From the NCBI RefSeq assembly GCF_000011205.1, contig NC_003106.2, positions 1,316,001-1,380,000 on the forward strand: DNA of 64,000 nucleotides, in the 5' to 3' direction. Within the stretch, counting starts at the first letter, position 1. Each line of letters opens with the position of its first letter. This document shows positions 24,101 to 32,751 of the stretch, in pieces. Made by a program: the position numbers and the translations under genes. The stretch is from Sulfurisphaera tokodaii str. 7 (GTDB taxonomy: Archaea; Thermoproteota; Thermoprotei_A; Sulfolobales; Sulfolobaceae). The notes beneath the pieces were generated by a model that searched no databases, was not told the origin of the DNA, and was given only the letters and a program-made list of their open reading frames with translations.

Positions 24101-24298
24101 GATATCATAGGAAAGGAGGATAGTAAATATATTGTGCAGATCGGTAAAGACAGATATTATATAGATAAGGAATATATGGAAATGCTACTGAAGATAGAAA
24201 AAGACCAAGAGTTAGTCCGTGACGTAAAAATAGAAGACCTTAACTTAAAGATAGACTTTGGAGGGGTAGATTATACTATTCCTTTGGTGCCCTTATGA
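21140..24298 (+). CDS. traG: conjugation coupling ATPase, VirD4/TraG-like, with possible nuclease domain
   Basis: 1052 residues, TTG start. Walker A GRTGAGKT at 286-293, Walker B VLTIIDE at 522-528, and LAHQHTEQL afterwards, as in VirD4/TrwB pumps. After the motor: a winged-helix-like stretch (about 690-740), then RPDLVAI (D790) and AIAIEIES (E812, E814), a PD-(D/E)XK-like core with NWRKE after it. The tail (about 880-990) is low-complexity and holds ALTPQLT twice, each encoded by a motif copy. It would bring plasmid DNA to the pore. No relaxase gene was recognised in the window, so the fused domain may process DNA, which is inference. Confidence 0.8.
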   Translation: MFFGRNKQQFFTYEIFPKVNVKYEDLTKVLGNTFALMYYRDEKLLHICVKTLISAQTLRQYFDTQQCTFPQFRYYAEARLKKERDFYSIHEFNDIQSFISTLEPGQGMFIWFSLEPNLKEVHYWYLNKIQKFIQQNSEKHKYLAQSIRDKLKEPLYLIKIFLLDNERKRLKLTAKQFDTYSSLRLSFEIPLFPSDNVIKKINKPPTLSAIYAYFNEKKWIHLTKSNINQLLIIPDPSIVPINISRGTPLPEIIPERKEGFRIGVTESGKEVKLELEDLQRHMYVIGRTGAGKTTFIKTLLVNFMKKYPNSVGVVVDPNGDLAEELATYYKDYDKLIYVDPVEATVSVNPLSIPKGLPKDQAFLLAESNVKEIFTQLFALKESAVYVNYIIINALKLLYMKTTSPTFSDLYNIIMKLRSGELDLPIDDPEWEQKLQQFQELEETTYISALSRLEEYATNPLLKRLFNSDSIDDVLQPGNVIIINASNAMIGSPASFLMIAGWIYKLWYSALIRAALRKERIPVLTIIDEFEVIANLSVLDVILSQARKFAMHLVLAHQHTEQLPSELLKSVLVNTAVKVLLSTEATDAEKLSKSDPDFSAEIAKTLPNLKPGEAILLVKPRKPTDTMVPFKVKVDMIETKRDVNAVREVIEKMKQKYGAKKSEQTDITSLINPVMKYIEKPQILEQLILYHTYVSEGHTIALVDLLKRLGISRDKVEDAINKMEALGYIVSEKQGNKKVIIYGKGLFGNIRAAAPSQEGRKLAMKVMLKYMRQGYYVTPAKQTADLSSRPDLVAIPIDRSSLRPLYNQAIAIEIESCNEINVHPEQVIRNWRKESVKDFAEVHSWTYEECFSKLQELYNQLSDEEKKKVKIFALKVREKTKPEVEQKAEKIKTSQALTPQLTQTEGKIESVSATKDSVANTVNNNNKAVTVTSNATDMANTSNKGKGPEQGETKAINVVNAPSSTASNEALTPQLTQQGRVQLKDITIDIIGKEDSKYIVQIGKDRYYIDKEYMEMLLKIEKDQELVRDVKIEDLNLKIDFGGVDYTIPLVPL
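23824..23841. repeat. recombination-motif copy 6 (perfect, in frame)
   Basis: GTTAACTCCCCAGTTAAC within the traG-like gene; with flanking GC pairs it forms a 22-bp palindrome (23822-23843) and encodes ALTPQLT. Confidence 0.9.
24046..24063. repeat. recombination-motif copy 7 (in frame)
   Basis: GTTAACCCCCCAGTTAAC, 222 bases after copy 6 in the same gene and the same frame, again encoding ALTPQLT. Confidence 0.9.
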
Positions 24299-24728
24299 CC
24301 TTATCCTTAAGTAACTCCAATTTTTCGGGTAGCAGATAGTACCTCCTTCTCCCGTCACCTAAGATCCTGGCCCTCTTAATAACACCGTGTTTGGCCATCC
24401 TCCATAATATTATCCTTAAATAACCTACGTCTTGCGTCTTTTTGTAGTACTCTTTTGCTGTTTCACACTCTAGGATAAGCCTAGTTATCAAATCCTTCTC
24501 ATTAATAATATCAACACTCTTAAGTATGAGGACTATGCAGTTCTCTATTTTAGCTTTAAACGTCTTAGCTTTATCAGGATATACTAGCAGTATTTCATCT
24601 TCAATTTCCTTACTCTTCTTTCTCTTTTCATCTTTTTTCTTTCCTTCTTGCTTATTTTCTTTATTTATAACACTGTCCTGTGAATTATTCTGTGTATTCG
24701 TATTTTGGTTTAAGTTACTCTCACTCAT
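24276..24728 (-). CDS. winged-helix protein with charged N-terminus
   Basis: 150 residues. Residues 1-50 are Asn/Gln/Lys-rich and disordered; the rest is helical with a wing-like end (HGVIKRARILGDGRRRYYLLPEKLELL). It converges on traG with a 23-base overlap of 3' ends and reads away from the origin-like region. Possibly a replication or transfer regulator acting on that region. Confidence 0.55.
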   Translation of the reverse strand: MSESNLNQNTNTQNNSQDSVINKENKQEGKKKDEKRKKSKEIEDEILLVYPDKAKTFKAKIENCIVLILKSVDIINEKDLITRLILECETAKEYYKKTQDVGYLRIILWRMAKHGVIKRARILGDGRRRYYLLPEKLELLKDKVIRAPKE

Positions 24729-24787
24729 GATTCCCTATATAATATAGCTGAAAGTTTAAATACCCCACAAAATGCTAAAAAATGCAG

Positions 24788-24880
24788 AAGTTTTATACTG
24801 TAAGTTATTCAATGCGGTTAAAGTTTTACTGGATGAGACGGAAGTTTTATCGAATGCGACGCAAACTTTATCCGATGTTA
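24788..24880. repeat. iteron-like direct repeats
   Basis: AAGTTTTA or a variant recurs at 24788, 24821, 24842 and 24863. The last three are exactly 21 bases apart and share an extended unit (AAGTTTTACTGGATGAGACG and relatives). The spacing equals two helical turns, as in replication-initiator binding sites. Confidence 0.7.
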
Positions 24881-24899
24881 CTCGTTGCACCGCATTTCA

Positions 24900-25548
24900 T
24901 CTCTATACCCCCTCTTCTTTTATTTTTCTCACTTTTTTACAATAAATACTAACTAAAATTTCGGACTCCGCCCGCGCCCTTTTTTGCTTATACTCTCTTT
25001 CTTCTTTCATACTCTCTCTGTTTCTAACTCAAAACTCTCTTAGTTTCCTCAAACTCTTCTCTTCTGTCTCTCTTACTTACTCTTTGCTTCTCTCTATCTT
25101 TTGCTTTGCATTTTTTGCATTTGCAATATTGCTTTGCTTGCTAGCATTGCGTTTACTTACTCTCTCACTCTCTTTGCTATACTCTCTGCCTTTTCTTACT
25201 CTCTAACTCTCTCTTCTCTTTGCTTGCTTAATACTCTACTTCTCTAACTCAGCCTCTTCTACTATTCTTATGCTCTTCTCTTTCCATTTTCGTCTTTTCT
25301 TTCCTCTCTTCTAATCCTCATCTCTATCCTCTTATTCTTTCATCTTTCCTCTAATATTGCTTTTTCCACACTGCTCCTTTCCCTCTTTCCTAGCTTTATT
25401 CACTTAATTTTTATCTCCTAAAACTCTGCTTCCTAATCTACATAGGTCTCTTCCTAACTCTGTCTTACTTATTACTCAAATAATTCCTTAGTCCCCCTTC
25501 CTCGTCTTTACTCTCTTTTTCTGGATTTTACTTTAAATCTCTTCTTTT
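24900..25548. other. gene-free pyrimidine-rich region, likely replication or transfer origin
   Basis: No gene from 24748 to 25548. The + strand is almost purely C/T in long stretches, with repeated TACTCTCT, CTCTTT and TTTGCTTGC words (for example around 25120-25230). Strong strand asymmetry next to iterons and between convergent or divergent regulatory genes matches the section B origin region described for Sulfolobus conjugative plasmids. Whether it is oriV, oriT or both cannot be told. Confidence 0.6.
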
Positions 25549-26550
25549 TTAAGCTCGGCTTAATTTGGCTTCTCTCAATTTATTTACTAAATCGTCTAAA
25601 TCTATCTTGTATTTCTCGTAAACCTTTCTCGGTATCCAGCCGTACTTTTCCGATCCCTTTTTGTATTTTATTAGACCTTCTTTAATCAGTCTCTCTACCT
25701 CATTTCTTTCAATAATAAAATAGTCCGCACTATTCAGATCCGTCACCACTACTATTATGAAATAGTCAAAATCGAGATCATATACTCTTGCAGGATTATT
25801 GGGCAGAACCATACCCTGGACTTTGATCCTTATTTTCGACTTTCCCGCATATACGGTTATGTCTGACCCGACTTCGTCCCCTACATCTATTCCTTTTGAT
25901 ATTAAATCGCATGCGACCTTATTTATCCCCATTTCATGGCTCTTCTTCCTTAAGCCCGCCATCTTCCCCCTCTCTTTGTGTTGCCTAATTTCGTTATACA
26001 GCTTGACGAACTCCTCGCAATACCTTTGCCTATTTCTCAATATAGAAAGTATAACCTTTCCCGGTTTATCGTATACCGCTCTTCTGATCTTCTCGTACCC
26101 GTTTTTCTCCAGCTGAGATATGAGGTCGTCAGTGACAGGATCCGACTCGGAAAGGAGTTTGTTAATGAGGACCTCTGCTTCCCTCACTATTTCATCTTCT
26201 TCAACTATTAGATTAAATTCAATATTCTTACCGGTAATTGCGCCTTCACTTAAATTTGAGGAACCTATTACGGCGATTTTCTTATATCCGTAATCGAGTA
26301 TGTAGACCTTGGGGTGGAATTCATTACCGCCGTTGTATAGGTAAACATTACATCCCAATCTTTTCAACTCCTTGAGCCCCTCAAGTTCTGTTATTCCGAA
26401 GTCTAGAGAGGTTATTATTAGACATTCCTTAGTATTCTGTAAAAATTCGCTGAACCTATTAACACCTGATCTCTTAACGTAAGCTACAGCAATCTTTACC
26501 GCTCTTACACCGGAGTCTATGCATTCTAAGAGGTTAATGCAAGGTTTCAT
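25549..26550 (-). CDS. phospholipase-D-superfamily nuclease (single HKD)
   Basis: 333 residues from the ATG at 26550 (ATGs at 26565 and 26595 would add 5 or 15; TATA-like TTTTATTATTTTATAAT just before favours 26550). FHPKVYIL and IGSSNLSEGA form one HxK..GSxN motif near residues 78-104; single-motif PLD nucleases such as Nuc and BfiI act as dimers. The C-terminal half is alpha/beta with a DYFIIVVV strand and may set specificity. It lies at the edge of the origin-like region, reading into it. Confidence 0.65.
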   Translation of the reverse strand: MKPCINLLECIDSGVRAVKIAVAYVKRSGVNRFSEFLQNTKECLIITSLDFGITELEGLKELKRLGCNVYLYNGGNEFHPKVYILDYGYKKIAVIGSSNLSEGAITGKNIEFNLIVEEDEIVREAEVLINKLLSESDPVTDDLISQLEKNGYEKIRRAVYDKPGKVILSILRNRQRYCEEFVKLYNEIRQHKERGKMAGLRKKSHEMGINKVACDLISKGIDVGDEVGSDITVYAGKSKIRIKVQGMVLPNNPARVYDLDFDYFIIVVVTDLNSADYFIIERNEVERLIKEGLIKYKKGSEKYGWIPRKVYEKYKIDLDDLVNKLREAKLSRA

Positions 26551-26595
26551 AACAGTTTTTATCATTATAAAATAATAAAACTTAATGAATAACAT

Positions 26596-26957
26596 ATAGT
26601 ACTCCTCCGAGGTTTACTGTCCTAGTAAGTACTTATCGTTAAGATGAAAGTAATAAAATCTGAAATAAAAATTAATGTTATAATTATTTTATAATTAATA
26701 CAATAAACTGTGAATTTTACTTATGATGTAATTTTATTTATCTATTAAATAAGATATTTTTAAATACTTCCCAGGGTAAGATGCTTTAGCTTTTGTAATA
26801 TTACTAAGTATCGATAATCTGTAGCTTCATAAAGAAAAGCTAGTCAGAGGATAATTTCTAAATATAGATGCTTAGTTTTTCCAGTAAATTGAGGGGTTAC
26901 TCAAATTGACTAAGTCGAGTGCCCTAAACTTTAAGTAAATAAGTTATACCGTAAAGT
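26596..26957. other. gene-free AT-rich stretch
   Basis: About 360 bases without a convincing gene. GTAAATTGAGGGGTTAC (26883-26899) looks like a decayed copy of the recombination motif, and an inverted CCGTAAA/TTTATACGG pair lies at its left-hand gene border (26950-26966). Confidence 0.4.
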
Positions 26958-27332
26958 TTATACGGATAGTTTTTTATGGAGTAGTTGACTGCATTGCTCT
27001 ACTAAAAATCCTTCAACCTCACTGCCTTTTAGGAGTATTATTTTATACTTATCTTTATCATGATTTACATAAACCACATCCGGACTACTATTAATTCCGA
27101 AATATTGAAGAAACCTTTCCCAGACCTCATTAGGTAAGTCCTCTAAAAGGTAGAGTTCCCGATAACATGCTACAATAGACCTATTATAGGGGCCTAAGAG
27201 TGCTTCTGGATTAGATGTAAAAATTAACCTAACTTTATGTTCTTTAAGTAATTCTCTTAATTTCTCTATCTCATTCTCCTTTATTCTCTTCTTATTAAAG
27301 AGATTGAACAAATTTATACGCCTCCTCCACAC
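26958..27332 (-). CDS. unknown plasmid protein
   Basis: 124 residues, alpha/beta, with a basic start (RRRINLFNLFNKKRIKE) and no membrane segment. It overlaps the upstream gene by 38 bases in another frame, so the two are an operon. No family recognised. Confidence 0.45.
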   Translation of the reverse strand: MWRRRINLFNLFNKKRIKENEIEKLRELLKEHKVRLIFTSNPEALLGPYNRSIVACYRELYLLEDLPNEVWERFLQYFGINSSPDVVYVNHDKDKYKIILLKGSEVEGFLVEQCSQLLHKKLSV

Positions 27333-27747
27333 GCACCGGCTTTATAATTATCTTGTCTGGCGTATCCGGGTCGAACAATCCCGTTTCGGGGTTGTAATGT
27401 TTCATTATTATATATATTCCAAATTTTTCTACGTTATACTTTTTTCTAAGTTCTTCAGAAAGAGGCGGTAAAATCGAGAAAAATCTCCAGTTCTTATACC
27501 TTATCTCTTCAAGATTCAAAGCACCTACTCTCAAAATAAACTGTGTAAACGGTACGTTATGTAAGACTTTTAATAATCTGGGTGGTATCCTATTATAATC
27601 ACTTAATAATACTAATTTTAATATTACTAAATCTCTTTTTGATAGTTCGTTCCACAAAACAGTCTTATCTTTAAAATCTAAGATTCTGAACGGCCTTAAA
27701 GATTCTACAAATACTTCTTTATATTCCACAAATACATTTGAACACAT
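27295..27747 (-). CDS. unknown plasmid protein
   Basis: 150 residues. Alpha/beta pattern; contains FSILPPLSEELRKKYN and a second half ending in DPDTPDKIIIKPVRVEEAY. Coupled to the gene after it. No family recognised; no catalytic motif evident. Confidence 0.45.
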   Translation of the reverse strand: MCSNVFVEYKEVFVESLRPFRILDFKDKTVLWNELSKRDLVILKLVLLSDYNRIPPRLLKVLHNVPFTQFILRVGALNLEEIRYKNWRFFSILPPLSEELRKKYNVEKFGIYIIMKHYNPETGLFDPDTPDKIIIKPVRVEEAYKFVQSL

Positions 27748-27834
27748 TATGATTTAAACTTTAAGCATTCATAAACATTTTACAGTAATTCAGGGATCCG
27801 AGAAAAGTTTCCTTAGGTCTAATTGCTCCATTTA

Positions 27835-28197
27835 TTAGCGTAAGAGTTTTTTACAACTCTGATCGCCTATAAGTCTGTATTCCTCGTCGAATTGGCAGAC
27901 AACGTATTTCGGTATTAACTCTAAGCCTTTATCGGTAACGGGATAAAACCCTACTTCTCTAGCGACTTCCACTCCGGCTTTAAACATGCGTTGATAACTA
28001 CTTAGTTTGGCTCTGGGCCCGCATTTAACCTCAATAAAATAGTAATACATTCCGGACGGATAGTATGCTTCTATGTCGTAACCGTGTTGATCTGTAGCTA
28101 CTATTTTAAAACCCTTACTCCTTAGAACGCATTCGACATAACTCTCACAATCGTGCCTATTCACTAAATAGCGTTCACATGGATCGCCCATTTTCAT
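27835..28197 (-). CDS. PD-(D/E)XK nuclease-like protein
   Basis: 120 residues. D41 in GYDIEA and E56-V-K58 in FIEVKCG form the catalytic pattern, followed by a helix with LSSYQRMFKAG, as in small restriction-type or Holliday-junction nucleases. N-terminal helix contains E18, the usual extra acidic ligand. Stand-alone gene with its own AT-rich upstream region. Confidence 0.65.
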   Translation of the reverse strand: MKMGDPCERYLVNRHDCESYVECVLRSKGFKIVATDQHGYDIEAYYPSGMYYYFIEVKCGPRAKLSSYQRMFKAGVEVAREVGFYPVTDKGLELIPKYVVCQFDEEYRLIGDQSCKKLLR

Positions 28198-28671
28198 ACT
28201 ACCTCATATTTCTTAATACTATCTCACTAAATAATATAATAAATATTATTGTTAACTCTACGGGATATTGCAAAAATTCAACTACTTATAATAACTACTA
28301 CTAAGGGGTAAAAGTACAGCAAAAATAGTGGGTGAAAGTTCGGGTTCAGGGTAGTTTTAGGTGTAAAAGCCCTCTTCCTTTCCCTTCATAAAATTTTTCT
28401 AAAATAAAAGCAAAAAATTCAATTAGCCTTAAAAAAGTGTAAGTTAGTCTTCGTAAAAATACATAAAAGTGAAAGAAGCGCAAAAGTGTTTGTGTTTGTT
28501 TTTTATTTTTTGCAAATTTTTAGTAGTAGTATGTATTAGAAAGTCTTTAGAAAGAGAAGTTAGTATTTTTGCTGTTAACTGGGGAGTTGTCTTCAGAATC
28601 TAAAACCTCTTTAAGGGAATAATTACGGAATAGTAATAATCATGTATTAACTACTATTTTATTGATATATC
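28198..28671. other. gene-free region with a motif copy
   Basis: 474 bases without a gene; purine-rich on the + strand around 28310-28500. It has the motif copy at 28574. Nothing else recognised. Confidence 0.5.
28574..28591. repeat. recombination-motif copy 8
   Basis: GTTAACTGGGGAGTTGTC, about 80 bases ahead of the next gene. Confidence 0.8.
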
Positions 28672-29367
28672 ATGGGTATCTCGGAGATTTTCTCTGCTAC
28701 GTCCCTTGTAGTATCAATATCTGCTGTTATAATAACTTATTATTATAATAAGAGACAGACTTCGATTTTCCAAAAGCAGTTGGAAGAGATGATGAAAAAG
28801 CCTGAGTTGGAAGTAAAATTTGACTTCTCCGTCATAGATAGGAGTGTATCGTTTGCGTCATTCAGAGCCATACCGGTTCAGGAAACGCCTAAAGTTGCAA
28901 AAATAGTTAGGGTAAAGGTTTTCAATAAAGGGAAAGCTACAGCTGAGGAGTGTATGGCCAAAGCGGAGATCTTCAGAAATAACGAGTGGGAGACTTTCGG
29001 CGGAGTTAGACTACACTGGATCAGATACTGGGAAGGATTATACAATAATATGAATAATATGGGGGATCTCTATAAACCGGTTAACATCGCTGTTAATGAT
29101 TACGAAATAGCGGATTTGGTGTTTATAATTAAGGACGATTCAAAATATATTACTGCAATAAGGTGCGATAGAGGATACGATCTGGCATTTGTCGATGCTA
29201 GGGTTCATCTCAAAAAGGGCGATATCATCAAAGTTACAGTATATTGTGAGAATGCTACTTCCAACCCCGTATGCTTAAGAGTAAGGAAAGTCCCTACTTA
29301 CGACAGTATAAATAGTAATAATGTGAAGGAGTTCTTTGAAGAAGTAAAATGTCCAAAACTTACGTGA
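28672..29367 (+). CDS. membrane-anchored protein, paralogue of 16712-17380
   Basis: 231 residues. One N-terminal membrane helix (about 7-25), a short coiled linker, then a beta-rich domain with VFNKGKATAEECMAKA. It ends with a further beta pattern including two cysteines (TVYCENATSNPVCLRV). It and its paralogue are both beside motif copies, on accessory segments. Function unknown. Confidence 0.55.
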   Translation: MGISEIFSATSLVVSISAVIITYYYNKRQTSIFQKQLEEMMKKPELEVKFDFSVIDRSVSFASFRAIPVQETPKVAKIVRVKVFNKGKATAEECMAKAEIFRNNEWETFGGVRLHWIRYWEGLYNNMNNMGDLYKPVNIAVNDYEIADLVFIIKDDSKYITAIRCDRGYDLAFVDARVHLKKGDIIKVTVYCENATSNPVCLRVRKVPTYDSINSNNVKEFFEEVKCPKLT

Positions 29368-29503
29368 TCTCTTAATATCTGAATTTTATAATTGCTAATC
29401 CTAAAAGACTGGGAAAAAGTTATTGTTATTATCTTTTGTTTTCCGAGTATTCAGGTGATCAAACTAAAAGAAATTTAAATATGTTTTACATAATATTTTA
29501 GGA

Positions 29504-30523
29504 ATGTCACAAGGAAGTAACATAAAAAAGAGTCCCTATGAGAAATTAAGGACTATCCTAGAATATCTCGTATTTGCCAAAAATTGCACAAAAAACATTA
29601 AAAATATCCTAGAAAAAAATGAGCTCTTTATCAAAGATGAAGATGTGAGTTATGGCCCACATACTCTCTTAAAGCTGGCTTACCTGTACTACTACTTCGA
29701 TATAGCTCTGGAAATTGCAAAAAAACATTTTGACAAGCTCATCTTTGTTGATGCCTTCGGAGGAAGCGGATTAGTTAGAATAAAAAATTCAGACTATGTA
29801 TCTTTAGGTTCATCACTCCTTGCCCTAGTCTTTAAGTCACGATCTGGAAAGGCGAGATTCAATAAGATAATAAGCATAGAAATGGAGTCTAAGAGGGCTT
29901 ATTTGCTAAGAAGAAGACTCGAAGTGCTCAAAAAAGAATTAGGAATAGATACAGATTTTAAAGTGATACGAGACGATGTAAATAAGAAAATCAATGATGT
30001 AGCTAACGACATAAACAAAAGAGATTATGGTATTCTGTTCGTAGATCCTGAAGGTGTAGAAATACAACTTCAAAATCTATCCATTATATTATCAAAGTCA
30101 ATAGGTATAGATGTTATCCTTAATCAATCGGAAGGGGTCTATAGGCTATTAGGCAGAGCCCAAAATGGGGATGATAGTGCCTTAAAAAAACTAGTAGAAT
30201 ACTTACCGACTTTAGCCAGTATTAAGGACCCAGACAAAGCGAGAGATTTATTATTTAGACTATTTGGGAAACCCATAGAAGCTACAGCGGAAATTAGAGA
30301 TGAGAATAATAAGCCTATATATGAACTCGTCCTTAGAGTTAGACGGACAAAATCTGATACACCGTGGATAAGACCAATGAAAGAATTTTCTGAGATGATT
30401 AGTAAATATAACGGTAGAGATGTATTGAACATTTTAGATCAAATCCATAATAAAAGGACAACAATTTTAGATCAAATTAATAGAAAAAATACTGATATAA
30501 CAAGTTTCTTTAAAAAATACTAA
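29504..30523 (+). CDS. TcmP-like protein (three-Cys-motif partner)
   Basis: 339 residues. KLIFVDAFGGSGLV near residue 85 and GILFVDPEG near 175 have the look of a methyltransferase-like fold and match my memory of TcmP (TIGR04474), which is usually encoded beside a radical-SAM three-cysteine protein. Its 3' end overlaps the radical-SAM gene by 4 bases, tail to tail. TATA-like AAATTTAAATATG about 30 bases upstream of the start. Reaction unknown. Confidence 0.7.
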   Translation: MSQGSNIKKSPYEKLRTILEYLVFAKNCTKNIKNILEKNELFIKDEDVSYGPHTLLKLAYLYYYFDIALEIAKKHFDKLIFVDAFGGSGLVRIKNSDYVSLGSSLLALVFKSRSGKARFNKIISIEMESKRAYLLRRRLEVLKKELGIDTDFKVIRDDVNKKINDVANDINKRDYGILFVDPEGVEIQLQNLSIILSKSIGIDVILNQSEGVYRLLGRAQNGDDSALKKLVEYLPTLASIKDPDKARDLLFRLFGKPIEATAEIRDENNKPIYELVLRVRRTKSDTPWIRPMKEFSEMISKYNGRDVLNILDQIHNKRTTILDQINRKNTDITSFFKKY

Positions 30524-31590
30524 CTATGATACTCATACCACCACTTACCCTTCAAATTATATTTTAGGAGTAACGCTTTAAACATCTTACCTAGTAAGTA
30601 ATCCTTTTCAGCATCTACTACAATTTTCTCACCTAGGAGAGATTCCAAATATTCCATATTCATTCCTCTAACATGGAGCATTTCTCCAAACACTTGATCT
30701 ACTCCTATTTCTGCTAATTCCCTCATGATTTCATCTAGATCCTCCTCTACATTTTCCCTTATTTTATTAGGTGGGAATACTGGAGCTATTATAACCCCTA
30801 CCTTTAGTCCCAATTCTTTAGCCTTTCTAAGTACTTCTAACCTACTTTTAGGACGAGGTGCTCTAGGTTCTATTACCTCAGATAGTTTTTCATTAAGAGT
30901 TGCTATAGACATTTGCAAGATTACTTGGTTCTTATACCTTGAAAGTAGATCAAAATCTTTTATAACAAGGACAGATCTAGTCTGAATGAGAAACTTAACT
31001 CCTGCAGGCAGAGCTTTTTCCAATATTTTCCTAGGAATTGGATAAAGTTGGGGTAAATAAGGATCGTGAGTTGAGGACATCATAATTACTTTCCCTCTCC
31101 ATTTCCTCCATGGAGTTTTCTCTATTGCTTCATCAATGTTCTTAGGCTTCAGAAAATACATTCCCCAGGGCCTTTGAATAATATCTCCAACTCTCGTTAC
31201 AGTGAATCTCTTATGAATGTTGTCTACATAACAGAACGGGCAAGCGTGAATACATCCTATTGCAAAATTTACTGCCCAACCGTCACTAAGTTCTTTTCCT
31301 ACGCCTCCTTTCTCTACATACGTTAATTTTGAAGGCTTAACGAGAGGAGGCTTTATCTCATATTCCCCAAAACTTACCTTCCTTACGTCCCTATTAAATA
31401 TGAAAATATCAAGAGTATAATGTTCTGTCAGATTTCTAATAATCTTTCTTTTTCTCATAGTCGCGTGAGCTTTTTTTGCAGCTTCAGATCTTTTTTTATG
31501 TTCTAGTTTATCGAGCAGTTCCCTTATTTGCTGCTGAGATAAACCAATCTCGCTCGCTCTTTTTTCCTCTACCGTACTATCTAAAGCCAA
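30520..31590 (-). CDS. radical-SAM protein with CxxxCxxC cluster, TcmP partner
   Basis: 356 residues. C113, C117 and C120 in GCIHACPFCY bind the 4Fe-4S cluster; GKVIMMSSTHDPY and later strands fit the radical-SAM barrel. It resembles the SPL-like and phage Gp37/Gp68 (DUF5131-type) radical-SAM groups. Basic helical N-terminus (residues 10-55) may bind nucleic acid. Forms a convergent pair with the TcmP-like gene; a role in base modification or defence is guesswork. Confidence 0.75.
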   Translation of the reverse strand: MALDSTVEEKRASEIGLSQQQIRELLDKLEHKKRSEAAKKAHATMRKRKIIRNLTEHYTLDIFIFNRDVRKVSFGEYEIKPPLVKPSKLTYVEKGGVGKELSDGWAVNFAIGCIHACPFCYVDNIHKRFTVTRVGDIIQRPWGMYFLKPKNIDEAIEKTPWRKWRGKVIMMSSTHDPYLPQLYPIPRKILEKALPAGVKFLIQTRSVLVIKDFDLLSRYKNQVILQMSIATLNEKLSEVIEPRAPRPKSRLEVLRKAKELGLKVGVIIAPVFPPNKIRENVEEDLDEIMRELAEIGVDQVFGEMLHVRGMNMEYLESLLGEKIVVDAEKDYLLGKMFKALLLKYNLKGKWWYEYHS

Positions 31591-31755
31591 ATCTAATTAC
31601 CCCGAAAGCTTAAATATTGTCTACATGATGTATTGTATTTCCTACTAATTAAAATTTTTTAAAAATCTTCTGCTTTATGGATTTCTTCAATTTTTATCTG
31701 AACAGATGTTAAACTTTTTTAATCTACCACTTGATTTTGAATTTAAGAAAAACTG

Positions 31756-31908
31756 ATGGGCTTAATATCTAAGAAAATTAAAGTATTCAACAAAGCAAAG
31801 CTCTTCTATGAGGCTAAGCAAAATATGTGCGTAGATTTCCATTTAATATTTACAATAAATGATTGGCATGATCAAGGTCCACGGTATGCCGAGAGATATT
31901 ATGTTTAA
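31756..31908 (+). pseudogene. possible transposase remnant
   Basis: A 50-codon frame reading NDWHDQGPRYAERYY before a stop. The downstream DNA (31910-32090) gives short conserved-looking pieces (LAAKLWNLLRKTAI) in other frames, as expected of a decayed IS gene. No terminal repeats found. Weak evidence. Confidence 0.25.
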
Positions 31909-32733
31909 TACAGATACATCTATTAAGGACTTGCAGCCAAATTGTGGAATTTATTGAGAAAAACTGCTATTGTCACAAACTACTACTAAGCGGAGTGTAG
32001 AGAAAAAATGATAGCAGTTGTTCTAATTTTCTCGGTAATACAAAATTCTTGGCACTACCGATAAAGTTTTTAGTTTAGTGTTTAGTTAATTAAAAATATG
32101 AGGATAAAATCCTCAGATTAGTTGAGATGTGTTTAGTTGATACACTAAATTTGCTGAAAATCTTTAAGCTACGTTAAAGTAGAACAACTGCTAAAATGAA
32201 AAGCTTAAGTTCAAGATAGTTATCTATTCATGCAAGACCTTTCTTAGCTCCTAAAAAATTTTCTAGAAAATATAAAAATTCAATTAGCTATAGTTTAGTA
32301 GAAGATTTGGCGATAAGTCTGACCATAGTTTGGTTTGTTAAATAACCGAAAAGGTAAGGGGAATTAGCAGTTCTGCTTGCAGTACCCTGAACTAGTACTT
32401 CCTTATATATTATTTTTTATGATATTTGGTTAGATAATTACTTTTACAGTATACTATAACGTGTTATCCTAAGCCTGTGTTTGTTCAATTTTCAACTCAT
32501 TATATGATTTCGAACTTATATCTCTTCCTAAAGAACGTTATCCTAGTATAAAAATCTGTTCAGCCCCGTAAAAATTGTAATATAAATCTGTTCAATGTAG
32601 TTAGGGTTTTTATCAAAATATGTGAAGAAAACTGCTAATTGATTGTTATTAAAAGCAATTTTTACAATTTTTTGTAATAAATTTCTCGATTTATTGTAAA
32701 CAGTTTTGGTATAAATAAAAGAAAGATATTGAA

Positions 32734-32751
32734 ATTAACCGGGGAGTTAAC
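32734..32751. repeat. recombination-motif copy 9
   Basis: ATTAACCGGGGAGTTAAC, left of the two-gene cassette that ends at 32812. Confidence 0.85.

Noticed and set aside
24900-25548. CRISPR or SRSR array
   Set aside because: Words such as TACTCTCT recur but without fixed repeat length or spacers; it is a pyrimidine tract.
30520-31590. Naming the radical-SAM protein spore photoproduct lyase
   Set aside because: Only the CxxxCxxC motif and general layout agree; the TcmP neighbour points to another group.
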